64,000 nt of DNA. Origin: Actinomadura rudentiformis (GTDB lineage: Bacteria; Actinomycetota; Actinomycetes; Streptosporangiales; Streptosporangiaceae). Below are positions 37,784 through 46,666 of this stretch, piece by piece (the stretch's first letter is position 1; every line of letters begins with the position of its first letter). Location of the stretch: contig NZ_WBMT01000003.1 of NCBI RefSeq assembly GCF_008923185.1, positions 62,001 to 126,000 on the forward strand. Reading direction: 5' to 3'. Below the pieces are notes generated by a model that was given only the letters and a program-made list of their open reading frames with translations, did not search any database and was not told where the DNA came from. A program made the position numbers and the translations under genes.

Positions 37784-38143
37784 TCAGTCCCACTCCAGAC
37801 CACCGCGCCGCCAGATGTAGGCGTACGCCACCAGCACGGTGAGGATGAACAGGACCATCTCCACAAGACCGAAAATTCCGAGGTGGTCGAAGGCGACCGC
37901 CCAGGGATAAAGGAAGATGATCTCAATGTCGAAGACGATGAAGAGCATCGCCGTCAGGTAGTACTTCACCGGGAAACGCCCGCCGCCGGCCGGCTGCGGG
38001 GTCGGCTCGATACCGCATTCGTAGGCGTCCAGCCGGGCCCGGTTCCAGCGCTTGGGACCCGTGAAGGCGGCCATCGCCACCGAACCCGCCGCGAAGGCGA
38101 AGGCGAGCACTCCAAGCACGATGATCGGAACATAGAGATCCAT
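37784..38143 (-). CDS. nuoA: NADH-quinone oxidoreductase subunit A
   Basis: 119-residue three-helix membrane subunit. [20 protein letters not shown] is the mobile loop with the conserved Cys, and [18 protein letters not shown] is the second helix with its acidic residues. First gene of nuoA-N; its upstream region (38144-38326) carries a Rex-like dyad. GAGGAGGGG lies 12 nt before the start. Confidence 0.95.
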   Translation of the reverse strand: MDLYVPIIVLGVLAFAFAAGSVAMAAFTGPKRWNRARLDAYECGIEPTPQPAGGGRFPVKYYLTAMLFIVFDIEIIFLYPWAVAFDHLGIFGLVEMVLFILTVLVAYAYIWRRGGLEWD

Positions 38144-38249
38144 GCCTCTACAGCCCCTCCTCGGTTCGTACGACGTTGTACGGGGCGTGCCGCGAGTCCA
38201 GCCCGGAGGCATTTCTCGGACACGTCTCGATGGCGCATCCCGGTCCAAG

Positions 38250-38269
38250 TTCGTGACGTCCGTCACGAA
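38250..38269. promoter_or_regulatory. Rex-like inverted repeat upstream of nuoA
   Basis: TTCGTGACGTCCGTCACGAA is a perfect 8-4-8 inverted repeat. Its inner part agrees with the Rex consensus TTGTGAA-N4-TTCACAA at 10 of 14 fixed positions, with both GTGA and TCAC cores and the spacing conserved. It lies 107-126 bp before the nuoA ATG. Rex represses respiratory operons, including nuo in Streptomyces, so a weak Rex site is plausible; another dimeric repressor is possible. Confidence 0.5.
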
Positions 38270-38326
38270 TACGGGTCGCCACCTTAGCCAAGGCGATCAA
38301 TAGCACTCCCCTCCGGGGGGTCGGTC

Positions 38327-39583
38327 TCAAGCGGCGGGAGCCACCTTCTGCATCGCGTTGATGACCCGGTCCATCGCGTCACCGCCCTTGGGGTCGGTGA
38401 GATTCGCCAGGAGCTTGAGCGTGAACCGCATCAACGTGGGGTGGGGCAGGCCGTGCGTGGTCAGGAACTTCATGACCCGCGGGTCGCCGATGGCCTGGAC
38501 GAACACGCGGGCGAGGGTGAAGTAGCCGCCGTGCTCGTCCTTGAGAATGCGGGGGTATTCGTACAGCGTCCGCTCCCGCTGCGCGGGGGTCCGCCGGGCG
38601 AGCGCCTGAACGATGATGTCGGCGGCGAGATGGCCGGATTCGAGGGCGTAGTCGATGCCCTCCCCGTTGAACGGGTTGATCATCCCGCCGGAGTCGCCGA
38701 CCAGCAGCATGCCGCGCGTGTAGTGCGGCTGCCGGTTGAAGCCCATGGGGAGCGCCGCGCCGCGGATCGGGCTGGTCGCGTGCTCCTCATCGAACTGCCA
38801 TTCCTCGGGCATGTTGGCGCACCAGCGTTTGAGCATGCCCCGGTAATCGACGTTCTGGAACGACTTACTCGTGTTGAGGAGGCCCAATCCGACGTTGCAG
38901 GTGCCGTCGGCCACCGGGAAGACCCAGCCGTAGCCGGGCAGCAGGCGCTGGCCGTCCCACAGCTCCAGCCAGGCCTCCATGTACTCGTCGGTGGAGCGGG
39001 GGCTCTCGAAGTAGCGCCGGACGGCCACGCCCATCGGCCGGTCCTCGCGCCGCCGCAGGCCCATGGCCAGCGACAACCGTGACGAGTTGCCGTCGGCGGC
39101 CACGACGAGCGGCGCGTGGAACTCCACGTCCTCGTCCTCGTACCTGGCGGTCACACCGATGATCCGGTCGGTCCGCTCGTCCAGGATCGGCGCCTGGACG
39201 TTGCAGCCCTGCAGGAGCTTGGCCCCGGCCTTGACCGCGTGCTCGGCCAGCAGCTGGTCGAGGTCCATGCGCGTCCGCACGAGCCCGAAGTCGGGGAAGC
39301 TCGCCAGCTCCGGCCACGGCAGCTCGATCTTGGTGCCGCCGCCGTAGATGCGCAGGCCCTTGTTGCGGGCCCATCCGGGCGCGTTGATGTCCACGCCCAT
39401 GCCGACCAGTGCCCGCACGGCGCGCGGCGTGAGCCCGTCGCCGCAGATCTTGTCGCGCGGGAACGTCGCCTTCTCCAGCAGCAACACGTCCAGGCCGGCC
39501 TGCGCCAGCCAGTAGGCGGTCCCGGACCCGGCGGGGCCGGCCCCGACGACGATGACGTCTGCCGTGCGGGTGGAGTCGGTCAC
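38327..39583 (-). CDS. menJ: MenJ-like geranylgeranyl reductase family flavoprotein
   Basis: 418-residue FAD-dependent reductase. The N-terminal Rossmann motif is VIVVGAGPAGSGTAYWLAQA (10-29), then FPRDKICGDGLTPRAVRAL, the GD motif LLVGDSGGMINPFNGEGIDY, and a C-terminal helical domain. In mycobacteria, MenJ saturates one isoprene unit of the menaquinone tail; adjacency to menG and the nuo operon supports the same role, though archaeal-lipid or other prenyl reductases share the family. GTG 39583 is chosen because it follows GAGGAC by six bases and because the longer frame to 39622 would translate through the Rex-type palindrome. Confidence 0.8.
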   Translation of the reverse strand: MTDSTRTADVIVVGAGPAGSGTAYWLAQAGLDVLLLEKATFPRDKICGDGLTPRAVRALVGMGVDINAPGWARNKGLRIYGGGTKIELPWPELASFPDFGLVRTRMDLDQLLAEHAVKAGAKLLQGCNVQAPILDERTDRIIGVTARYEDEDVEFHAPLVVAADGNSSRLSLAMGLRRREDRPMGVAVRRYFESPRSTDEYMEAWLELWDGQRLLPGYGWVFPVADGTCNVGLGLLNTSKSFQNVDYRGMLKRWCANMPEEWQFDEEHATSPIRGAALPMGFNRQPHYTRGMLLVGDSGGMINPFNGEGIDYALESGHLAADIIVQALARRTPAQRERTLYEYPRILKDEHGGYFTLARVFVQAIGDPRVMKFLTTHGLPHPTLMRFTLKLLANLTDPKGGDAMDRVINAMQKVAPAA

Positions 39584-39605
39584 AGCGTCCTCTTTAGCTC
39601 GTTCG

Positions 39606-39625
39606 CTTGTGAAGTACTTCACAAG
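39606..39625. promoter_or_regulatory. Rex operator, perfect palindrome, upstream of menJ
   Basis: CTTGTGAAGTACTTCACAAG is a perfect 20-bp palindrome and matches the Rex consensus TTGTGAA-N4-TTCACAA at all 14 fixed positions. It ends 23 bp before the menJ start and lies just downstream of a possible TAGACT -10 on the minus strand, a position where a bound repressor would block transcription. Rex senses the NADH/NAD+ ratio; assignment is by consensus from memory. Confidence 0.75.
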
Positions 39626-39705
39626 GATCCGTTGGGGAGTCTATTCCTTATTGGCGGCCCGTGGGTACCTCTGCGCATCCAGAGATTTGGACCGGTCCCA
39701 TGACG

Positions 39706-40407
39706 TCAGCCCGGGTTGATGGCGTGGTGGAGGGCCACGACCCCGAACGTCAGATTGCGCCAGCGGACCTTCTCCCAGCCCGCCTTCTGGATCAGCCCGG
39801 CCAGCGCCGCCTGGTCGGGCCACGCCAGCGTCGATTCGGCCAAGTACCTGTAGGAATCGGGGTTTGAGCTGACTCTGGACAGGAGCGGCAGCCCGTACCG
39901 CATGTGCATCTTGTGGCCCGTCGCCAGCAATCCGTTCGGCGGGTGACTGACCTCACAGACCAGCAGCCGTCCACCCGGCTTGGCGACCCGCCGCAGCTCC
40001 CGGAGCGCGAGATCCGTGTCCGCGACGTTGCGCAATCCGAACGAAATCGTCACCGCGTCGAAAGAACCGTCCCCGAACGGAAGCCTCAACGCGTCCCCCG
40101 CCACGAACCGCAGCCGCTCGACGCCCGCTTGCCGCCGGACACCGACCCGCAACATCCCGAGCGAGAAGTCACAGGCCACCGTCTCCGCCCCCGCTTCGGC
40201 GAACGGCACCGACGACGTCCCCGTCCCCGCGGCCAGGTCGAGGATCCGCTCCCCCGGCCGGGCGTCCACGGCCCTGACCACCTCCCGCCGCCACCGCCGG
40301 TCCTGTCCACCGGTCATCAGGCTGTTGAGCAGGTCGTACCGCTCGGCGGTGCTGTCGAACATCGCGGCGACGTCGGCGGGCTGCTTGTCGAGTGAAGCGC
40401 GGGTCAT
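39706..40407 (-). CDS. menG: Demethylmenaquinone methyltransferase
   Basis: 233-residue MenG/UbiE, the last step of menaquinone synthesis. It has the family segments [23 protein letters not shown] motif [40 protein letters not shown] and [17 protein letters not shown] 40405-40407 gives the normal N-terminus; nine extra upstream in-frame residues are not conserved. The menJ gene follows after 122 bp, which contains the Rex-type palindrome. Confidence 0.92.
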   Translation of the reverse strand: MTRASLDKQPADVAAMFDSTAERYDLLNSLMTGGQDRRWRREVVRAVDARPGERILDLAAGTGTSSVPFAEAGAETVACDFSLGMLRVGVRRQAGVERLRFVAGDALRLPFGDGSFDAVTISFGLRNVADTDLALRELRRVAKPGGRLLVCEVSHPPNGLLATGHKMHMRYGLPLLSRVSSNPDSYRYLAESTLAWPDQAALAGLIQKAGWEKVRWRNLTFGVVALHHAINPG

Positions 40408-40482
40408 GCCCCCAACCATAGAAGGCCCCGCCACCCGGAATGCGAAGGCGGGCCGCCCCTACGGCCGGACCGGCGAGTCATC

Positions 40483-41724
40483 TCAGGACGGCCGGGTGAT
40501 CAGTTCGCGGATCAGGGTGGTCCAGCGAGTGGCGATCAGATCGGGGTCGTAGGCCTGGGATGAGCGGCAGGCCTGGTCGCCGAGGCGGTGGCGGAGGGCC
40601 GCGTCCGCCATCAGCTTGCGCAGGGCGGCGGTGAGGGCCTGGACGTCCTCGGCCGGTACGAGGACGCCGTCGACGCCGTCGATGATCATCTCGGCGGGGC
40701 CGGTGGGGCAGTCGAAGGCGACGACCGGGAGACCCTTGCTCATGGCCTCGATGATGACCATGGGCAGGCCCTCGAAGCGCGACGAGAGGACGTGGATGGA
40801 GGCCCGGGTCATCTCGTCGGCGAGGTGAGGGGTGCGGCCCCGGAGGGCGATCTGGGTCTTGAGGCCCTTCTCGGCGATCTGCGTCTTGAGGTGGGCCCGC
40901 TGCGGGCCCGAGCCGAAGATGCGGAGGGTCCAGTCGGGGAACTCGGCGGCGAGCGGCTCGTACGCCTGGATGAGGAGGTCGAATCCTTTCTGGGTGGTCA
41001 GGCGGCCCGCGGCGAGGATCACCTTGGCGTCGCGGGCGGATGGGCCCCCGGCCAGCTTGGGCACGGCGTTCGGGATGAGCTCGATCCGCACCTGTGAGCC
41101 CTGGAGCAATGACGTGTAGGCCGCACGCGAGTGTTCGGTCAGGACGGAGAGGGCGTCCAAGCGGTGGTAGGAGCGCGTGATCTCGCGGCGGACGTTGGAG
41201 TGGTAGGCATCGAGATTCATGTGGTCCTGGCCTATCGAGACCGTGCCGCGCGGTGCGAGTTCGGCGGCCAGGAGATTGAGTGACGGGCGCGTGCCCACCA
41301 GGACGCTCGGGGAGCGTCCGCAGAGGATGAGGAGAAGGCGGAGGTCCGTGTAGAGATTCATCCTCTTGAAGGTGGGGTCGCCGATGGGCGTGATCACACT
41401 CGGCAGACGGGACAGGAGCCGGGCAAGAAATGTTGGGCCGGCGGTGCGGTCGTCGGCGAAGCGCACGTGGACGTTCGGCGGGATGGGAAAGAACGGCTCC
41501 GGCTTGCTGCGGACCACGCTGACGATCTCGATGTCGTGGTCGCGGGCGAGGTGGCCGCTGAGGTTGAGCACCGTGCGGATGGTGCCGCCCATCCCGTGCG
41601 CGTGCTGGAGAAGAACGCGCACCCGCGGTCGTTCTCCGGGTCTGGGCACCCGGCGCAGCAACAGCAGTTGGCGCACCGTGAACAGCACCATCCGGCGCAG
41701 AATCCGGTGAAGTCGTCGTCGCAT
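40483..41724 (-). CDS. GT4-family glycosyltransferase
   Basis: 413-residue GT-B glycosyltransferase. The N-terminal domain begins after a basic stretch (residues 1-35) with RVRVLLQHAHGMGGTIRTVL. The C-terminal donor domain has VILAAGRLTTQKGFDLLIQA and the EX7E motif region SSRFEGLPMVIIEAMSKGLP with VVAFDCPTGPAEMI. Related enzymes extend cell-wall polymers or exopolysaccharide from nucleotide sugars. The start ATG and GGAG ribosome site lie inside one arm of a long inverted repeat (41724-41799). No sugar genes are adjacent. Confidence 0.85.
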   Translation of the reverse strand: MRRRLHRILRRMVLFTVRQLLLLRRVPRPGERPRVRVLLQHAHGMGGTIRTVLNLSGHLARDHDIEIVSVVRSKPEPFFPIPPNVHVRFADDRTAGPTFLARLLSRLPSVITPIGDPTFKRMNLYTDLRLLLILCGRSPSVLVGTRPSLNLLAAELAPRGTVSIGQDHMNLDAYHSNVRREITRSYHRLDALSVLTEHSRAAYTSLLQGSQVRIELIPNAVPKLAGGPSARDAKVILAAGRLTTQKGFDLLIQAYEPLAAEFPDWTLRIFGSGPQRAHLKTQIAEKGLKTQIALRGRTPHLADEMTRASIHVLSSRFEGLPMVIIEAMSKGLPVVAFDCPTGPAEMIIDGVDGVLVPAEDVQALTAALRKLMADAALRHRLGDQACRSSQAYDPDLIATRWTTLIRELITRPS

Positions 41725-41799
41725 GAATCGGCTCCGTCCAGGGTTGTGTACTAGTACCCGTTCGGAGCGGGGCAAAGGTTGCCTGGCGGAGCCGATTCA
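41724..41799 (-). promoter_or_regulatory. Long hairpin that encloses the glycosyltransferase ribosome site
   Basis: The arms are TGAATCGGCTCCG-T-CCAGG (41724-41742) and CCTGG-CGGAGCCGATTCA (41782-41799): 18 paired bases with one bulge and a 39-nt loop. In the minus-strand mRNA the 3' arm contains the Shine-Dalgarno GGAG and reaches the A of the start codon. The loop contains a 10-bp palindrome, GTACTAGTAC. A transcript coming from the protease gene would bury the start; one starting inside the loop would not. It could also be a terminator or a small mobile inverted repeat. Confidence 0.7.
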
Positions 41800-41809
41800 C
41801 GCATATCGA

Positions 41810-44800
41810 TCAGCGCAGGCCGTAGGCGCGGAGGACGGTCTGCTCCGCCGAGGCGGCGTCGCCGTCGGAGGCGCGGAGGCGGAGCGAAACGTGGCCTTGG
41901 TGGGTTGTCGGGTGAACGAGCTGGGCCTGCCAGCGGTTGGTCCCGTCAGCAGTCACCTTGGTCTCGTGCCATGTCCTGCCGTCGTCGTACGAGACCTCGG
42001 CCGTCAGTGTCCGCAGGGTGGGCAGGGGATGGGCCTGGGTGTCCAGGCGCGTGTCGACGACCTTGACGGTCAGTTGGAACGGGCCGGATGGTGCGCGGTT
42101 GTCGAGGTCGAACGGGCCGGTGGCGCGCAGGGAGTAGAGCGGGGGCTCCTCGCCCGCCTTGGACGTTGGGGTGTAGGGGAAGGTCCAGCGGGCCTCTGAC
42201 CTGGTGCCCAGCGCCGTCCACGCGACCTGGCGGGTGGCCGTCGCATGCACAGAGTAGGAGGCCCGGCCCGGCGGGGTGGTGACGGCGACCGTATGGGAGT
42301 CGGCGGAGCCGAGCAGCTGCCCGTCCCGGTGGACGGTGACGGTGGTCTGGGTCTCGGGCTTCGTCTGCCATGAGGCGTTCGCCGAGTCGAAGGGCCCGAC
42401 GGTGACCGCCATGGGGCACCTGGCGCACTTGCGCATGCCTCGTGAGGACGTGGTGAACGCCGCTTTGTTCCAGTCGGCGCGCAGCGAACGGCCGGCGGAC
42501 ATCGGCGGGTCGAGCGCGTTCTCCACGAAGCCTGTGTTCGACTCGCCGGTTTCTAGATAGCGAGCCCAGTTCACGTTTTGTACCGGCGAGTAGAACTCGA
42601 TGCGGCGGCCGGGCAACGAAACGGCGTATTCGCCTCCTCCACTCGGGAAGAACTGACCGGGCAAGACCACGCCCGTAGTGCGGCGGCCGGAGAGCGGTTT
42701 GTCGGAGTGATAGCGAGAGTCCAGCCGCGCGAGTCGGCGGTCCGGGACACGGAATGTGGGATTGGCCGGGATTCGCTTCTGGCTGAGCAGAGCGAGATGG
42801 TAAGCGCGGGGTCCGTCCGGCTCGACGCGCGTGGTCACGAAGTAGAAGGCGTACGGGTGATCGGTGGTCTTCGCGGACGGCTCCGCGAAGAGTCCGACGG
42901 CCGGGCTGTCGGAGCCGATGCCGAAGATGGCCGCGTTCCCGGCGACGGTCTCTGACACCCCTGCCTCGTCGAATCCGCTCTGCACCGCGGTACGGCTGTC
43001 CAGCCGGGCGGAGACGCGCTTGCCACGGCGGGCGTCGGCGTGGATCGTGATGTCGCGATCGACGTCGAGGACGGGCCGGGAGAAAAGAGTGCTGTCCTTG
43101 AACGTGCCGTCAGCGGCCAGGGTGTTGACGGCGGCGGTCAGCCCGTACCGGCCGGCCGGGACGCGTGCGACGACCTTGCCGCCGCTGACGAACGTGCGGG
43201 CGTATTCACCGGTCTTCAGATCGATGAGCCCGACCCAGGGCAGCGACTCGACCGTGCCGCCCACGGGCTGTCCCGTCCTGTCGATGCCGCTCAGCGTCAC
43301 GGTGTGAAGGGGCGGCTCCACGAAGGCTCCGACCGGCAGCGTCAGCTGACCGGCGGTGAGCCTGCCGCTGTACGAACCGGTCGCAGAGGCCTTGGCGGGG
43401 TCGACGGTCACGGAGGCGGACGCCGTTCCGTTGGCGGGAATCTCGATCTTCGCGGGGCTGACCTCGAACATGCCCTCGGGGGCCGGTTCACCGGACGGGT
43501 TCCGGGCGGCGAGGTCGAGATCGAGGGTCACCGGGGCCGAGGAGTCGTTGCGGAAGGTCACGGCCTTGCCGGCCTTCGCCTTGACGTGGAAGGACAGGCT
43601 GCCCTCGTCGGTCCAGATCCGCTGGGAGACGGCCCGGCCGACATCGACGCGTCCCGCGCCCTGCCGGTAGACGGTGTCGGTGTCGTTGGGCTTGGCGGTG
43701 TTCATCAGAGCGGCTTTGAGACGTGCGGGTGCCCAGCCGGGATTGGCCTGGGCGATGAGGGCGGCGGCACCCGCCACGTGCGGCGTCGCCATCGACGTGC
43801 CGCTGGCGCGCACATAGCGGTCGCCGACCGGCTCACCGAGCTCGGTGCCCTGCGCGCGAGCGGCGGCGATGTCGACGCCGGGCGCGGTGATGTCGGGTTT
43901 GACGGCGCCGTCACCTGGACGCGGTCCGCTACTGGAGAACGGCGCCCGGCTGTCGTCTCCGTCCACGGCACCCACGGTCAGAGCGGCGTCGGCGAGGCCG
44001 GGCGCGCCGACGGATTCGTCGGCGCCTGCGTTGCCGGAAGCGACGACGAAGAGGGTTCCGGTGCGAGCCGTGAGGGTGTTGACGGCGGCGGAGACCGGAT
44101 CCGTGCCGTCGCTGGGCAGGGACACCCCGAGGCTCAGGTTCACGACGCGGAGTCGCTGCCCGGCTGTCCACTCCATGCCCGCGATGAGCTGCGACATGGT
44201 GCCGTTGCCGGCATCGTCGAGCACCTTGCCGACAACCAGCTTGGCGTCGGGCGCGACGCCCCGGAAACGCCGGTCGGCGACACCGTCACCGGTGATGATC
44301 GAGGCGACATGGGTGCCGTGGCCGTTGCCGTCTTGCACGCCCTTGGCGTTCCCGGTGAAGTCCTTGGAAGCGGCGACTGCGTCCGCGAGGTCCGGGTGGC
44401 CCGCGTCGATGCCCGTGTCGAGGACCCCGACCGTCACACCCTTGCCCGTACGGCCCGCCTCCCATGCCGCGGGCGCCCCGATGCGCGGCACGCTCTTGTC
44501 GAGGCTCGCCCGTACCCGCGCGTCCAGCCACACTCTGGCGTTCCCGGCCTTGACCGAGGCCCAGAAGGTCGCGGCCTGGTCCTTGCGGGTACTGACGGCC
44601 GCCCCGTTCAGCGCCCCCAGCGTCCTGGTGACCCGGGTGCCGGAGGGCCGCGCCGCGCCGGCGACGATCAGCGGCAGGTCGCGGCGCTTCCGGTCGTCAT
44701 ATCCGTCGCGGAGGAGACGGCTGACGTTGAAGAGCCCGGCGTCCAGGCGTCCGGCGGTCACCAGGGGCGCGGCGTCGGCCGGGACGATGGTCAGCTCGCG

Positions 44801-45040
44801 CCTGTGCACCCGGCGGAAGAAGACCAGGCCTTTGCGGCCGGGACCTGGCTCGATCCGTACGGACCGGCCGTTCACATGCACTTTGTCGCCGGTCACCAGG
44901 GTCACGCTCACGCGCTGGTCCGGGGACGGGACCGGCCCGTCGGTGGCCGTGGCGTCTGCCGTCAACGGTGACAGCGCGGTGGCGAGCGTGGCCAGCGCGA
45001 TGGCACCGGCCGTTCTCGCGCGATAGGCAGGGGGTCGCAT
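41810..45040 (-). CDS. Secreted subtilisin-like serine protease (S8)
   Basis: 1076-residue extracellular protease. Signal peptide about 1-32 (RTAGAIALATLATALSPLTA), a propeptide-like region to 180, then the S8 domain with Asp208 (VGVLDTGID), His241 (DGNGHGTHVAS), oxyanion Asn337 (VVASGNAGAD) and Ser416 (ASGTSMATPHVAG). About 600 residues of beta-sandwich domains follow, with one Cys pair (KCARCP). AAGGAGGAG precedes ATG 45038-45040; an ATG at 45064 lies within a hairpin and lacks a ribosome site. It likely degrades extracellular protein. Confidence 0.9.
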   Translation of the reverse strand: MRPPAYRARTAGAIALATLATALSPLTADATATDGPVPSPDQRVSVTLVTGDKVHVNGRSVRIEPGPGRKGLVFFRRVHRRELTIVPADAAPLVTAGRLDAGLFNVSRLLRDGYDDRKRRDLPLIVAGAARPSGTRVTRTLGALNGAAVSTRKDQAATFWASVKAGNARVWLDARVRASLDKSVPRIGAPAAWEAGRTGKGVTVGVLDTGIDAGHPDLADAVAASKDFTGNAKGVQDGNGHGTHVASIITGDGVADRRFRGVAPDAKLVVGKVLDDAGNGTMSQLIAGMEWTAGQRLRVVNLSLGVSLPSDGTDPVSAAVNTLTARTGTLFVVASGNAGADESVGAPGLADAALTVGAVDGDDSRAPFSSSGPRPGDGAVKPDITAPGVDIAAARAQGTELGEPVGDRYVRASGTSMATPHVAGAAALIAQANPGWAPARLKAALMNTAKPNDTDTVYRQGAGRVDVGRAVSQRIWTDEGSLSFHVKAKAGKAVTFRNDSSAPVTLDLDLAARNPSGEPAPEGMFEVSPAKIEIPANGTASASVTVDPAKASATGSYSGRLTAGQLTLPVGAFVEPPLHTVTLSGIDRTGQPVGGTVESLPWVGLIDLKTGEYARTFVSGGKVVARVPAGRYGLTAAVNTLAADGTFKDSTLFSRPVLDVDRDITIHADARRGKRVSARLDSRTAVQSGFDEAGVSETVAGNAAIFGIGSDSPAVGLFAEPSAKTTDHPYAFYFVTTRVEPDGPRAYHLALLSQKRIPANPTFRVPDRRLARLDSRYHSDKPLSGRRTTGVVLPGQFFPSGGGEYAVSLPGRRIEFYSPVQNVNWARYLETGESNTGFVENALDPPMSAGRSLRADWNKAAFTTSSRGMRKCARCPMAVTVGPFDSANASWQTKPETQTTVTVHRDGQLLGSADSHTVAVTTPPGRASYSVHATATRQVAWTALGTRSEARWTFPYTPTSKAGEEPPLYSLRATGPFDLDNRAPSGPFQLTVKVVDTRLDTQAHPLPTLRTLTAEVSYDDGRTWHETKVTADGTNRWQAQLVHPTTHQGHVSLRLRASDGDAASAEQTVLRAYGLR

Positions 45041-45052
45041 CGTTGGGCTCCT

Positions 45053-45072
45053 CCTTGTGATCATTCACAAGG
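45053..45072. promoter_or_regulatory. 20-bp inverted repeat at the protease ribosome site
   Basis: CCTTGTGATCATTCACAAGG is a perfect 8-4-8 inverted repeat. In the minus-strand mRNA its 3' arm (TCACAAGG) joins the Shine-Dalgarno AAGGAGGAG, so a hairpin would cover part of the ribosome site; as DNA it could bind a dimeric repressor. GTGA and TCAC are 4 bp apart, not 6 as in Rex sites. Confidence 0.55.
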
Positions 45073-45123
45073 AAGTGGCCCGGCGAGGCGGAACGTTGCA
45101 GGCGCCGGAGAAGGAGATGCCGG

Positions 45124-45372
45124 CTAGTTGGTCTGGCCGTCCTCTTTGGTGCGGGACTGCTCGAACTTCTTGCGGCGCGCCTGGAGCCCGGAGGTGACGG
45201 CGGACGACATCGCGTCCCGCTGGCCGGACAGCAGGACGAAGCTGATGATCCCGCTGATCAGCAGGGCCAGCAGGAGCAGCAGCACGCCGCGGGCGCCGAA
45301 GAGCGCGAGGACGGCGGCGGTGGCGACGAAGATGCCCAGCCGCGCGGCGGTGTAGGAGATGACGGAACGCAT
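45124..45372 (-). CDS. DUF4229 membrane protein
   Basis: 82-residue protein with two membrane helices (ARLGIFVATAAVLALFGARG and VLLLLLALLISGIISFVLL) and a charged cytoplasmic tail ending FEQSRTKEDGQTN. It fits DUF4229, small actinobacterial membrane proteins often near menaquinone or cytochrome genes. Start ATG 45370-45372. Function unknown. Confidence 0.8.
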   Translation of the reverse strand: MRSVISYTAARLGIFVATAAVLALFGARGVLLLLLALLISGIISFVLLSGQRDAMSSAVTSGLQARRKKFEQSRTKEDGQTN

Positions 45373-45432
45373 GACGCTTCGAGACTACCCGCGCCCGGTC
45401 GCAGCCCGTCCGCCACCTGGCCCTTACGACGT

Positions 45433-45472
45433 TCACGTGAGCGATTCACATGAGCGCCGCCCTCACGCGAGC
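45433..45472 (-). repeat. Three copies of GCTCRYGTGA at a stop codon
   Basis: On the minus strand GCTCGCGTGA (45463-45472), GCTCATGTGA (45446-45455) and GCTCACGTGA (45433-45442) follow each other at 17 and 13 bp intervals. The first contains the last codons and TGA of the dehydratase gene. See also repeats at 47264, 52168 and 62602. Confidence 0.5.
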
Positions 45473-46422
45473 ACCTCCAGGAATAGCGCCGGGTCCACGT
45501 TGCCGCCGGACAGCACCGACACATAGGTCTCCGCGGCCGGGAGCTCGTGGCGGTGGAAGAGATAGCCCGCGGTCGCCACGGCGCCGCCGGGCTCGGCGAT
45601 GAGCCGGGTCTGGCGGGCGAGCCTGCGCATCGTCTGCCGGATCTCGTCTTCGGTGACCGTGATGATGTCGTCCACGAACTCGTTGATGTGGGCGAACGGC
45701 AGGTCGCCGAGCCGCTGGGCACGCAGCGCGTCGGCGATGGTGCGGCCGGTCTCCTCGGCCGACCAGGCGACCGGCTTGCCCGCGCGGAACGAGGCGCGGG
45801 CGTCGGCGGCGAGCTCGGGCTCCACCCCGATGACCTTGGTCTCCGGGCTCAGCTGCTTGACCGCGGCGGCGACGCCGGCGATGAGGCCCCCGCCGCCGAC
45901 CGGGACCAGCACGACTCCGGCTTCCGGGCAATCTTGAACGATCTCCAGGCCGACGGTGCCCTGACCCGCGATGATTCCCGCATGGTCAAAGGGCGGCACG
46001 AGCGTGAATCCGTGCGCCTCGGCCAGCCGTTCGGCGGTGGCGACCCGGTCCTCCATCGTGGGCTCGACGTACACGATCTCCGCGCCCAGCGCCATGCACG
46101 CCTCGACCTTCACACCGGGGGTGGTGTGCGGGATGACGAGTACCACCGGAATGTCCAATGCCCGTGCCGTATAGGCGACCGCTTGCGCATGGTTACCACT
46201 GGAATGCGTCACCACACCCTTCTGCCGCTGGTCTTCCGGCATCGCGGCGATCGTCGCGTATGCACCGCGCAGTTTGAACGCACCGATCGGCTGCAGCGAC
46301 TCGGCCTTCACCAGGAGCCGCGGATCGCTCAGCGGAAAGGGCACGAGCGGGGTTCGGACGGCGACACCCGCGAGCTGCGCGGCCGCGCGTTCGACCTCCT
46401 CCAGAGGCACGAGATCGGACAT
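45463..46422 (-). CDS. Threonine dehydratase/serine racemase-like PLP enzyme
   Basis: 319-residue fold-type II PLP enzyme. The Schiff-base Lys is in ESLQPIGAFKLRGAYATIAA, the substrate loop is SSGNHAQAVAYTA and the phosphate loop PVGGGGLIAGVA. It lacks the C-terminal regulatory ACT domain of biosynthetic IlvA, so it is the short catabolic type that deaminates threonine or serine or racemises serine. Start ATG 46420-46422 removes a non-conserved Arg-rich leader. Cytoplasmic. Confidence 0.88.
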   Translation of the reverse strand: MSDLVPLEEVERAAAQLAGVAVRTPLVPFPLSDPRLLVKAESLQPIGAFKLRGAYATIAAMPEDQRQKGVVTHSSGNHAQAVAYTARALDIPVVLVIPHTTPGVKVEACMALGAEIVYVEPTMEDRVATAERLAEAHGFTLVPPFDHAGIIAGQGTVGLEIVQDCPEAGVVLVPVGGGGLIAGVAAAVKQLSPETKVIGVEPELAADARASFRAGKPVAWSAEETGRTIADALRAQRLGDLPFAHINEFVDDIITVTEDEIRQTMRRLARQTRLIAEPGGAVATAGYLFHRHELPAAETYVSVLSGGNVDPALFLEVLA

Positions 46423-46666
46423 GCGACCGAGCCTACGGGGATGTCCTCTGAGGTGGTTAAGGGGCGGTTCCGATCGGGACACGGCGCGGTTATAGAGATC
46501 GACGTGACCACTGTGCCCAATGCCATGTTTACTTCACGTTATTTCTGCTGTTCGCGCGATCACTCACGGTGATGTTTTGCGAAAACAAGGGAGAAATCGG
46601 TCTTGACCCGCCACACTAGGAAACAGTCCACCCGCACCGAGAGCGGGACAAAGGGGGAGAGATAAC
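46423..46666. other. Intergenic region upstream of bldC
   Basis: 244 bp between the divergent dehydratase and bldC genes. It includes a small hairpin GTTTTGCGAAAAC (about 46574-46586) and TTGACC (46603-46608), but no -10 at standard spacing is obvious. A strong GGGGGAG site precedes bldC. Confidence 0.4.

Noticed and set aside
43040..44971. 643-codon plus-strand frame opposite the subtilase gene
   Set aside because: Shadow of the protease coding sequence; the protease has intact catalytic residues and a signal peptide.
45053..45072. Second perfect Rex site
   Set aside because: The GTGA and TCAC cores are four bases apart; Rex sites have six. Kept as an unassigned dyad.
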